Positions 48,361 through 59,900 of a stretch of DNA of 64,000 nucleotides are shown piece after piece; positions within the stretch are counted from its first letter, which is position 1; every line of letters begins with the position of its first letter. Both the position numbers and the translations under genes were made by a program. The stretch lies in contig CAIIXF020000005.1 in NCBI GenBank assembly GCA_903813345.2, positions 8,189,375-8,253,374 of the forward strand, in the 5' to 3' direction. Source of the DNA: Owenia fusiformis. Lineage: Eukaryota > Annelida > Polychaeta > Sabellida > Oweniidae. Below the pieces are notes generated by a model. That model was not told the origin of the DNA. It saw nothing but the letters and a program-made list of their open reading frames with translations, and searched no databases.

Positions 48361-51300
48361 CAGTGTAGTACTAGTCTACTGCAAGATTTCCTTAAAGTGA
48401 ATGGGCAAATTAAGAGTACGGAAAAATAAGATCGTTGATTAATTATATTGAGACCTGGAGAATCTAGTGTCGTTTCAAGAGGCCACATATCCGTTGCTAA
48501 TAAAATGTTCCGTCTGGCTAAATTATAGAGATTCGGAGGATATTCGAGCAATCAGAAATTAATTACGAAAGGTTCACGAATGAATACGTGAAAAAATCAC
48601 GTATGCTCTATTCACCCAGCTCACAATTCTAATACTCTTCACAACTTCCTATCTTGAACCCTACGATATTCAAAAACTTCGAAAAACTTTTTTAAAAAAA
48701 GTTCTATATTATCGCTCAATATTGCTTTGGAAATCTAACCTTCCGAATTTGGCCTATTAATTCAATTTTTGGTTGGGCTTGAAAGTGATGTTGAATTCTG
48801 ATTAGTGTGACTTTGACATTTCGGTGTCTAAAACTAGAGATATCGGCAAAATGGGTTTATCCATTAATAGGGTGTCTCAAAAATGGTGCATCTTGTTATA
48901 TTTCTTTGAATATATTTCTCATAATACAGCATTGCTTAAATATATATTCCGCCTTTGGATTGAAATTTAAATTGATAATTTCGTAAGTCTAGTCTCGCCA
49001 TGTAGGTTGTCTCTCTTTTGAACCAGATTTCAAACGCAAATGTGGACTCATTAGTTTGTTTCAAATTAAAAAATTATCCTTTTTGAAATAGTTGAATTTT
49101 CTTTATTCAAATTGATGTACCTCAACGTGCAAATACTTCGATCAATTTAGCTTTACTCCATTTTTAAAGTTTATTTACGTCAATTAAAATTTCACTATGC
49201 TTCACTTTTTCAAATAATTTTGAAATTTCCATCATATCTTCTACTTTGTCAATTAAGATGATATTTGTAATTAAAGAAAATAAAATTGTCTGTGTTGGAT
49301 TACGAATTTACCATAATTTACCTAAGAATCCTTTTTCACCAACTATGGAAATGGCTGTTTTTGAACCCCATGTCCACCCTAGTAATTAAACTTGAACACT
49401 GGTGTAAAACGACAGGTACCAACTCAATTTTATTGACCTAAAATATAACCTATCTAGTCATTTTGGTACACCCTGTACTTCCTTTCTCTTTGTCAGGCCA
49501 GGCTGACACCGACGGACCAGGCTGACACAGTCAGACAACCTGGACAACATAGACTAAATATATATTCCCATTTCCTTTAGAGTCTATTGTGATGAAATCA
49601 ATTGAATTCTCGGTTTCACTTACAAGAAATTCCAGATAATATGCAGTTACTTTATACTTAGTATTCTAATCAAATTAATAACTGACACGAGCTTTGGGAA
49701 ATTATAGGCCCTATGGTTATAGCCAAGACTGTACTAAGCCATGGATATTGAACTAGTTATCAAAGCCCCTTGAGTGGTTGACTTTGAAATGGTATTGCGA
49801 TGTGCACGTGGTATCATGAACGTTCATGGCTTGGTCTACTGGATCAATAAGCTGATTTCATTAAAAAAGTCATACTCACAAGTACAGTTCTATTTACAAA
49901 TTACAATATACGTTACCTAACCTTCAAATCACCAGGAGTTGTTTTTGATAAATACTTCTGTCTCAACACACCCGGGAATTGTTTTTGAGAATTTCATTAT
50001 TTACCTCTGAAAAAACACATGTTGTTATGAAAGAGCCAGGAACATGCCAAAGTGACATATTTGTTGAGCGTAAATCGATTTACAATAAAACCTCAAATTG
50101 ATATTACGTAACGTTAAACAAACTTTGCCTTTCAACTACGTCCCCGAGTGTAACATCAATGCAAAATATACAATTTATACATAATTGTTTCTATATTAAC
50201 ACCTTGAGAAGATTCATTAGGATGATGTGGACGAAGTTCTCTTTTAAAGAAGCAAAATCAAACTATTGAAAGAGTATGAGTGGGTAGGGCCTTAACGTAA
50301 TTTTTTATTTTTAATGTAAATCTATACATTGATACGTTCACCTAATTGGACTTCCTTAGTTTTTATCTGTCATTTTTCCATCACTATTTACTAAATCAAA
50401 CATATTTGTTGGGTGTTTTGCTTGATAACGTAATCCTCCTACATTCAACCTCAAGTAGTAACATCTAGTTAACGAACAAATCATATACGTTACAAGTCGA
50501 ACATGTTCAAAGACTAAGTAGTAAGTAAGATGACTGTACCAGCGCGGGAGAGCCAAAGCTTATTGAAAGGGTCCAGTAATCATAACTCAACTTGTAGAAA
50601 TGTAATGTGAAGACTAACATGTATTGATGCTATTTTACGAGTCTCCATACGTCGTTCCCACGTAACATCATTTATCTTGGAAAACGTTCAAATTGTGTTG
50701 TTAATGGAACTTATCCAAACTTTGACGCACGGGTCACTTTCTATTTCTTAACCCCGAGTACTGGATATTGGATTGATAATAGTAATTTATTTTCATACGA
50801 AGGGCAGTATTATACTAATGGAGTAAAGTCCTTAGTGACCTTGATAACTTTCTGGCTTCGTAGATTCGCACGTATTCCATATTGGCAGTTTGCGTCATAT
50901 CAAAATCACTCCACTGACACAAAAGAATATAAGTAATTCATAGTCGATAGTCTACATTATGAAATTCCGGTTATCGATACTAATCCTAATTTCAAAACAT
51001 TCTTGCCCTATATCCTTGTTTCAAACAATAACTTGATCCTTTTATTCAAGATTCTTTTAACTGTATCAGTTCAACCATCCGCGATAAATAAACACTCTCG
51101 TGCCGATGAGTGATGAGGCATGGTCGTACTCCGCCCATGCACAATATCTAGGACACTTACCTCAAATTATCTCGGATGCAATTAGATGAAAGAATCGTTA
51201 AAATAGCAACAAGGGGAAATCTAATTTCAAGAAACCATTGAATCACCATTGACCATGCGTGAACAGTCAACTTTACTTTTTCACGAATAGAAATATAATA

Positions 51301-51694
51301 TTGAAATACACTACCCTCCTCAAGTTTGGCAACCTGTAGTTTTCATTTGGATTGCACGTCAAATGTCATCAATGTCTGAATCTTAATTTTGCTTCTTGAG
51401 TACAAAAGTTCGGAAATTTATGAATTTTTTAAATCACCAAACATAAATAGGCATTGATAGATGATCCAAATGTGGACTCTCGTAACTACGTCAACTTACG
51501 AAGGGGGTGTAGTATCGATCGGAAAAATGGGTTGTAAAGAGCTTTCTTTACATTACAATACATACTTTTTTAATAATTCAAGCAAATAAAAAAGGAAATA
51601 TAACTGGAAAAGTTATTACCATTCTTAAAGGATAGCTGCGTATTCACTTAAGAATTTTCCTCAGTGTTGAATGGGTACGGGAAAGTATTTTTCT

Positions 51695-51800
51695 CAATTT
51701 GCCATTCTGATTCTCATGCATGATCGTTTCACTTGTATTGTGATCTCGCCGGCTGAGAAGAAATTCAACGACATGGTCTATTTTGATGCTATTTGCCGGA
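51695..51800. repeat. Dispersed module, diverged copy
   Basis: CATTCTGATTCTCATGCATG, then GGCTGAGAAGAAATTCAACG and ACATGGTCTATTTTGATGC, follow the order of the module at 31600-31705 with more changes. Repeated at about 61287-61392. Confidence 0.35.
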
Positions 51801-53457
51801 AATGAGATTTCTCTAGAACACGTTGAATGCAGACACTTAAATGTTTTAAGAGAAAGTCGGATGCGTTCCTAATATTTATTTCATTCGTCACCTGATTTCC
51901 ATCCTCGGTCTTGCCTCCTGGTTCCATCAATCAGCCCAATAGATAATATGGGCTCCAAGGTTAAGTAGCAAGAGCAATTCCGAGTAATCAGACACGCCAA
52001 GTATTTATTACTCGGACCTTTTTACGCTGAAAACATAAACGTTTAATAATTATGGAATGTTTTTCTTGACCTTTTCATTGCAGTTAACAAGCGAAATAGC
52101 AATTAGTTATCCTTCTAAGATAAACTCCTTCGTATCAGTAAAGCTGAAGAAAGCGTCTGAAACGCTACTCTAGACTTACTGACCCTGGGCGCAGAAGTTA
52201 GTTCTTTTAAGTGGAACGAATGTTGAACGAATGTAAATGGTAAAGCTGGAGTATCTCGATGAGGGCTGAACCGGGCGCCGTCCATGTTTTATGCACTATC
52301 TTGTCTTCTTTCACGGAGGCGATAGGTCATCATTAACATAGCACTAACATTGGCAAACTACGAAACGAGATGAGAGGTCATATTTACTCTTAATCTTTAT
52401 TTTATAAATCCTCCTACATTCCTCCCCTCATTGTATTGTACATTTTTTACCTCGTATTAATAGTTGTAAACCGACTACTCTATCTTTAACCGAAAAACAG
52501 ACAAATTTGGTTCATTAGTTGCATCTCATAGCGGAAGCTCATCAGTTTCAAAATGACGGTGCGATTTCGATATGACGCAAACTGTCTACATGTTATAATG
52601 CTTAAAAATTACAATATGTACGAGGCCAGGGAGTTATTTTACTGTTGAAACATCACTTTTTAGGTTTGAGTGAGAGAAGGTTTATCGATAATTGAACAGG
52701 ATTGTTGCATGCAAAATGAAAACCAGGTTGCCAATTCAATGCAAAAATACTTGTCACCATGGAACATAATATTTCAATTGAGTTCCATCTTACTAGTGTA
52801 AACAAAACCCTGCATATGGGATGATGAAAAGATTGAGAAAGCATTGATCTCATTTCATACATAAACCTCAAATGTCACAGTTAAATAATTAAAGTGAAAT
52901 TACAATAAGATTCGCTTATTTAAATTCCGTTGCAGAAACTTCTGAACTTAACCTGATATATTCTCCACAACGAGTATCAAAACACATTATAGCTAATATA
53001 AGATCGGGCGTAAATGAGAGCTGGAACAGTCGAGGCTTAAACCCAAGGCGAATAGCAGTTGCGTTGAAGAAAATCTATTACGGCACACAACGGCTAGGAT
53101 AACTAAAGATATTACTTATTACAAGATATAATCTTCAATGAGCCGGTCTTCCTTCCAGAGAGTTAATGAAGTTGATTAATTTTATACGGATTATTTTTAA
53201 CGTTATACATCCTGAACCTGGCGTAGTAAAACGGAAAATAGAAACTGATAAAACCCGAGGTTGGTGAACAAATGTGAAGTGAACAAAGCACAAAGGCATT
53301 CAAATTCAAATACATCCTAGAAATACAGCAAGATAACACGACGGAGACAGTGATTATGAAAAATGCCTTCGACTACATCTGCATCGACGAATTACTTTTC
53401 ACAACGCACCGAATCCCGTAAGGACTTGATATAGTTCAAAACTCGTAGAAAGAGTTG

Positions 53458-54621
53458 ATGACTGAGTTGTCAATACATTACAGAATGGCAGGTTATGAAA
53501 GGAACCCGAATTATAGTGATAATTTAAATTTTACTGTTTATATCAGCACAAATGAACCGCCAGGTGGACCGCCGCAGAACTCTTCTCCGGAATTTGACGG
53601 AGTGCCGAATTATATCCCTGCATGCGTGTCGTACATTGGGACCATAACAGGAACAATTGTGTCAATAACTGGTATATTTGGGAACATTCTTCTAATCATT
53701 GCCATCCTAACAATTCCTAAAATGAAAAAGGCTTCAAACATCTTCGTTGCGAGTTTGGCATTTTGTGATTTACTTCAAGCGCTGGGAGTACAACCACTTT
53801 ACATTTACACGTACGTTCATGGAGCGTGGACGTTTGATAACAGCGTTTGCGTTTACGTTATGTACTTAAGTAATCTGAGTATACTTTTGAGCATACTTCA
53901 TATCGCAGTTATAGCATTTTACAGGTATCTTATAGTGGTCCATAGACGCACATCCAGGAAACTGCACAAAAAACTCGCCATCTTTATAATACTGGGAATT
54001 TTATATCTACTACCTTTGGTCATAATCGTGGCTCCGACACTTCCAAAGCTAGTCGGATACACTGCTGCACATCCGGAAGGCCCCCCTCTCGTATATTTCA
54101 ACACAAAAATCATGTTCTGTGTATACAAACGCCATTCATATTCCAATATAGGCGGCTTCATAAAGAAAGTACTGTTTCTTGGAGGAGCGGGATTATTTCT
54201 TATTTTTTGTTACGTTAAAATCTACGCCTCCGTCAAAGAGAGTGGAAAGCTGGTGGCAAAATCAGGAAGTCATGAAACGTACACAATGCATCCATACTCT
54301 CAGACGACAGGGAAAATAATAACCAAACGAAAAGTGAAAAAACACCATTTTTCTCTCGAGTCGATTATGTGGGCCGATCCAGTCAGAAAAAATCCGAACA
54401 GTGCTCGAAAATCTTTTATCATAATTAGAAAGTTAAAACCATTCCTAAGAGAATGCTGTTTTTATTACACCCGAAATCGTATTTATTTTCATCTAATTAA
54501 TCTTTTTAAAACCCTCATTATAGTTTTTGCTTCAACTCAGTTAATTTTCGTCACCGTACAGAAAACTGTACTACTGTATTTTTTGACGCTGTACGGTGAC
54601 GCCTGCTTACGCGATGGTTAG
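53458..54621 (+). CDS. Chimeric ORF: class A GPCR (TM1-5) fused to fold-back element sequence
   Basis: 387 codons. Residues 1-278 are a rhodopsin-family receptor: N-terminal sequons (NYS, NFT, NSS), TM1 about 59-85 with GN at 75-76, TM2 about 93-117 with SLAFCD (D104), C131 and TM3 ending FYRY at 154-157 (the DRY position), TM4 about 172-195, C221 in the second extracellular loop, TM5 about 234-258 with Y252. After H278 the frame crosses the duplication junction into the fold-back element: 109 residues with a basic stretch (KRKVKKHH) and a hydrophobic segment at 349-368. TM6 and TM7 are lost. ATG at 53458 has a poor context; ATG at 53485 (cagaATGg) is better and may be the true start. Probably a broken receptor copy; expression unknown. 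Confidence 0.8.
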   Translation: MTELSIHYRMAGYERNPNYSDNLNFTVYISTNEPPGGPPQNSSPEFDGVPNYIPACVSYIGTITGTIVSITGIFGNILLIIAILTIPKMKKASNIFVASLAFCDLLQALGVQPLYIYTYVHGAWTFDNSVCVYVMYLSNLSILLSILHIAVIAFYRYLIVVHRRTSRKLHKKLAIFIILGILYLLPLVIIVAPTLPKLVGYTAAHPEGPPLVYFNTKIMFCVYKRHSYSNIGGFIKKVLFLGGAGLFLIFCYVKIYASVKESGKLVAKSGSHETYTMHPYSQTTGKIITKRKVKKHHFSLESIMWADPVRKNPNSARKSFIIIRKLKPFLRECCFYYTRNRIYFHLINLFKTLIIVFASTQLIFVTVQKTVLLYFLTLYGDACLRDG

Positions 54622-54634
54622 GCGTTTGATAGTC
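54290..54634. mobile_element. Right end of the fold-back element, duplicated
   Basis: Copy of 44706-45050 brought next to receptor sequence by the tandem duplication. Its 5' part is the coding tail of the chimeric ORF. Includes TGTACGGTGACGC motifs near the TIR. Confidence 0.9.
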
Positions 54635-55930
54635 AAAATTTTACAGCACTTTGAATAACTTTAGATTTGGCCATTATCGCGCTGGAGGCAAAACAGCACA
54701 GTTGTCAATGACCCGAATGCATTCCTCAGCATGTATGGGCTGAATGACAGGGATGATCTCACTTTTGTTCTTCAACATTCGGCTGCAATTTTTGATAAAA
54801 TTGCCTCCGGTAATCCAACTTATCATTAAGGCCTCCATGTTTAGTCTGACTGACCCGCTTCGTTGCAAGTGATCATCTCTATCTAGAGATATAATTTCTC
54901 AGAGCAATCCAATCGGAATCAATCTGAACGAAAAACGAATTGTAGATAATTGGAATCAATGGATTGAAGATAGGAAAATGAAAAATGGCATCCTCCGGAA
55001 GATGGAAAAATATCTGCAGGTGAGGTCATTTTGAGGATGCTACACCTTATAGATACAGAGCTTCAATATTCCATTAGCCTCAGTATAATGAGTTTCGTTT
55101 CAAGACTTCATATAATTTTGTTCAGTACCCGAGGAATAAAAAAATCGGTAAACTTGGGACATTATTGGGTCTTACCGTACTTTGTGACATGTCATAATGC
55201 CTTGGCTCACCGTTGCACTCATCGTACCATCCCACTGACATGGCGGGCGTAAATGGATGTAATTCAGTTGAGTCATTAAATTATCATCTAAGTTATGGTC
55301 TCTAACGTAGATTTCAGTCATTTGATGTAAATGTGGGTGTGCAATCATAGATGAGACGATGAATATTGGAGGCCTACAACACCCAATTCAAAGTGCCTGA
55401 ACCAATCTATCTTAATCTTAAAAATAACAATACGCTTATTAAACAACCGCATAACAAACGTCAAGTAAATTACTACTTTTAGAGCAAGCTATTGTACCAC
55501 TTATTATTACGGATAAAAAAACAAGATAATCACATTTCATTAACAGTGCACGGATAATCGTCCCAAATCATTCATTTCTGGTACCCTTTCCCACTGAGTT
55601 CATGCTTCAATGCCTGCTACGAGACAAATGGTGATAAATTGGATACAACTTTGGAAAAGGATTGTTACTGTCATTTTTGGTTCTTGCCTCTGGTTCGATC
55701 TAGTTGTTAAGCAATATTTTGTGCAGTCCTGTTGTACTAAAGGTTAAAAGAGATAGAGGAAATAGAATATATGGGGGGGGGGGCAATGAGTCTATATCAG
55801 CCTCGGCCCTCCATAAGCTATGTAAATAATTGTGTTGATAATTATGCAAATAAAAAATCATTAACCTAAAAAATTGATTTTATACATTAGTGAAATATGC
55901 ATGATGTCGTGTAATTAGATCTTTAAGACC

Positions 55931-56154
55931 CAGGCCCGTAGCCAGGGGGGGGGGGGGTTCCCAGGGTTTGGGCGAACCCCCCCCCCCCCCTGGCCAAAAA
56001 TTCTTTCAAAATCATGCAGTTTTTCACCATTTAGAGCACTTCTCAAGTGATTTTAGTCATATTTGGGCCAAAATTGTCAAATGTGAACCCTCCCCTGGAA
56101 ATTTTTGAAAACTGAACCCCCCCCCCCCCTTGGCAAATCCTGGCTACGGGCCTG
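55931..56154. mobile_element. 224-bp MITE with poly-G/C tracts (copy 2)
   Basis: As for 46343-46561, with the same 16-bp TIR and AGACC target duplication. It is a few bases longer because the internal G and C runs differ in length. Confidence 0.85.
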
Positions 56155-56403
56155 AGACCAGTTGACACTAACTTGGCAGGTTAATGGAAAAACAAATTGA
56201 TTAGTATGTTACACAAAAGGTATTTATATTTAATCAGTGACTGATTCAATTTCGCAACTGATGTCAACATAGAGATCAAAGTGACAACTGAGGATACTGT
56301 TAAGAATTAAAAGTATCCCTGTCATCATTTTCATGGTTACCACAGAAATTGGCCTTTTGGATCAATTTCACATATAAGAAAGGTTCAGATACAAAAAAAG
56401 ATT

Positions 56404-56487
56404 TGTCAGAAGTGGGATTCGAACCCACGCCCACAGAAGTGGACTGCGACCTGAACGCAGCGCCTTAGACCACTCGGCCATCCTGAC
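56404..56487 (-). tRNA. tRNA-Leu (anticodon CAG), copy 2
   Basis: Identical in sequence to the gene at 46811-46894, including both internal promoter boxes and the downstream T-run, carried by the tandem duplication. Confidence 0.95.
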
Positions 56488-56743
56488 GAGGTGAGATTAC
56501 TCTCCTGATAACATTGTATAATTTTATTATCGATATTGTAACCCCCGAGACAATATTTTGCAGTAAATTGACAAATCATTACATCACCATTGCGTCATAA
56601 CCGCGTTTTTATCTCTCAAAACTTCACCAAAGGATCAAGTCTAACACATACTAACTGGAGTTAAAAACATTTAACTCATAATCTCATCAGATTCTTCATC
56701 CATATCAGGAGGGGGATCTCCCGACGTAATAGTAAAATTAAAT

Positions 56744-56919
56744 ACAATGAACCCTGTAAAGTAGAACACTTCTAGAAGTGAAACACTTTTGAGAGTCCCA
56801 AGACCAGCTGACTTAATGTTAGGCTAAATGGATCCCTGTTTAAAGTGGAACACCTCCCAAATGGAACACTTATTAGCCCATGATTCCAAAGGTGTTTTAC
56901 TTAGGGAGGTTTTACTGTA
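56744..56919. mobile_element. pogo-like MITE (duplication copy 2)
   Basis: Same as 47152-47326. Confidence 0.55.
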
Positions 56920-59900
56920 CCCAAAGTAGGTACGGTAACAAGCTAAGCATCTTTATAGACCTATCGGGTAAAGTTGTGTATTCCAGGAATACATACGTCT
57001 ATAAAGATGTCAAAGATGCTTGTGAAACCTTTTATCAGCATGAAAATTTTAATTACAATTACAAAGTAAGATCGTTTTCTGAAACGACGGTCATTTATTA
57101 CAAGAAAATTGGCGATTAAGGTGATATCTGGTGTATTTTGAAGTTCTCAAGTTTATTGCATAACATAAATAAAAGTATGTAGACAGAAGTAGGCTAAGTA
57201 ATGATAATCTATAACTAGCCCATTCGACAGCTCTACAAAGGGGTGCGTCACAATGTTGGGTTAAAATATAGAATATTGCCATATATTATTTTATAAAATA
57301 GGAATATTGGGAAAATAAAAGAATTGAATATTGGTCTCAGATTTGAATATGGTGGCCTAAAAAGTAAGGAATGTGGCTCATGAGAGTAAAAACATACAAG
57401 GAATATGTTAAAGACCTAATACCATGAAACGACCTCGATGGCGATGGTTTTTAATTCTATCCTCTTTAATCCGACTGGATCCGATTGGAAACGGTTCGTT
57501 TTGGTAACAAAATGTCGGAACGTCGAAGGTACGATTTTTCTTTTTTCCTATTTCACGCGTTGTAGGCAGAATTCCAACGGCGTTTTTTCTCACAAACGCG
57601 TATCAGCATCATATGTTTTAAAAAATGTACATGTTTGCGAAAAAATATCTCAGAAGACAACAGAATCGTCGATTTAATTCCTCACTTAAAGTTATATAAA
57701 CGGTTTGGGTTAAAAGTGCAGATCTTAACTGTTTTTCGAAAAACCTATTCTGTTGTCTTCTGAACTATTTGCTCGCAAATATGTACATTTTCTTAAACAT
57801 ATGATACTGATACACGTTTGTTTTAAAAATGTCGTGGGAATTCTCCCTACAACGTGTGAAGTAAGGAAAAAAGAAAAATCGTACCTAAGATGTTCCGACA
57901 TTTTGTTACCAAAACGGACCGCTTCGGTAACCAGCGTAATCGAGTGGATCACCAGTGTAGTACTAGTCTACTGCAAGATTTCCTTAAAGTGAATGGGCAA
58001 ATTAAGAGTACGGAAAAATAAGATCGTTGATTAATTATATTGAGACCTGGAGAATCTAGTGTCGTTTCAAGAGGCCACATATCCGTTGCTAATAAAATGT
58101 TCCGTCTGGCTAAATTATAGAGATTCGGAGGATATTCGAGCAATCAGAAATTAATTACGAAAGGTTCACGAATGAATACGTGAAAAAATCACGTATGCTC
58201 TATTCACCCAGCTCACAATTCTAATACTCTTCACAACTTCCTATCTTGAACCCTACGATATTCAAAAACTTCGAAAAACTTTTTTAAAAAAAGTTCTATA
58301 TTATCGCTCAATATTGCTTTGGAAATCTAACCTTCCGAATTTGGCCTATTAATTCAATTTTTGGTTGGGCTTGAAAGTGATGTTGAATTCTGATTAGTGT
58401 GACTTTGACATTTCGGTGTCTAAAACTAGAGATATCGGCAAAATGGGTTTATCCATTAATAGGGTGTCTCAAAAATGGTGCATCTTGTTATATTTCTTTG
58501 AATATATTTCTCATAATACAGCATTGCTTAAATATATATTCCGCCTTTGGATTGAAATTTAAATTGATAATTTCGTAAGTCTAGTCTCGCCATGTAGGCT
58601 GTCTCTCTTTTGAACCAGATTTCAAACGCAAATGTGGACTCATTAGTTTGTTTCAAATTAAAAAATTATCCTTTTTGAAATAGTTGAATTTTCTTTATTC
58701 AAATTGATGTACCTCAACGTGCAAATACTTCGATCAATTTAGCTTTACTCCATTTTTAAAGTTTATTTACGTCAATTAAAATTTCACTATGCTTCACTTT
58801 TTCAAATAATTTTGAAATTTCCATCATATCTTCTACTTTGTCAATTAAGATGATATTTGTAATTAAAGAAAATAAAATTGTCTGTGTTGGATTACGAATT
58901 TACCATAATTTACCTAAGAATCCTTTTTCACCAACTATGGAAATGGCTGTTTTTGAACCCCATGTCCACCCTAGTAATTAAACTTGAACACTGGTGTAAA
59001 ACGACAGGTACCAACTCAATTTTATTGACCTAAAATATAACCTATCTAGTCATTTTGGTACACCCTGTACTTCCTTTCTCTTTGTCAGGCCAGGCTGACA
59101 CCGACGGACCAGGCTGACACAGTCAGACAACCTGGACAACATAGACTAAATATATATTCCCATTTCCTTTAGAGTCTATTGTGATGAAATCAATTGAATT
59201 CTCGGTTTCACTTACAAGAAATTCCAGATAATATGCAGTTACTTTATACTTAGTATTCTAATCAAATTAATAACTGACACGAGCTTTGGGAAATTATAGG
59301 CCCTATGGTTATAGCCAAGACTGTACTAAGCCATGGATATTGAACTAGTTATCAAAGCCCCTTGAGTGGTTGACTTTGAAATGGTATTGCGATGTGCACG
59401 TGGTATCATGAACGTTCATGGCTTGGTCTACTGGATCAATAAGCTGATTTCATTAAAAAAGTCATACTCACAAGTACAGTTCTATTTACAAATTACAATA
59501 TACGTTACCTAACCTTCAAATCACCAGGAGTTGTTTTTGATAAATACTTCTGTCTCAACACACCCGGGAATTGTTTTTGAGAATTTCATTATTTACCTCT
59601 GAAAAAACACATGTTGTTATGAAAGAGCCAGGAACATGCCAAAGTGACATATTTGTTGAGCGTAAATCGATTTACAATAAAACCTCAAATTGATATTACG
59701 TAACGTTAAACAAACTTTGCCTTTCAACTACGTCCCCGAGTGTAACATCAATGCAAAATATACAATTTATACATAATTGTTTCTATATTAACACCTTGAG
59801 AAGATTCATTAGGATGATGTGGACGAAGTTCTCTTTTAAAGAAGCAAAATCAAACTATTGAAAGAGTATGAGTGGGTAGGGCCTTAACGTAATTTTTTAT

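Larger units (their letters stand above)
45051..53457. other. Upstream region of receptor copy 1, tRNA and MITEs only
   Basis: Other than the tRNA gene, two MITEs and a dispersed module at 51695-51800, I see no coding exon. An imperfect inverted pair at about 47846-48085 and 48161-48360 (AACGGTTCGTTTTGGTAACA / TTGTTACCAAAACGGACCGC) makes a fold-back of about 500 bp. The region is repeated at 54635-63046. A receptor promoter or 5' non-coding exons may lie in the last few hundred bases. Confidence 0.5.
44706..54289. repeat. Tandem duplication, copy 1 (about 9.58 kb)
   Basis: Nearly identical to 54290-63878, head to tail. Differences seen are few: an inserted AG-containing triplet near 45541/55125, homopolymer lengths, single changes such as C/T at 47833/57425 and T/C near 49000/58598, and an AAG present only in copy 1 near 53070. 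The left border is inside the inner inverted arm of the fold-back element. Confidence 0.95.

Noticed and set aside
47288-48400. Cluster of 60-79-codon frames, repeated at 56880-57992
   Set aside because: They fall in a MITE end and a fold-back, mirror each other across strands, and lack any domain.
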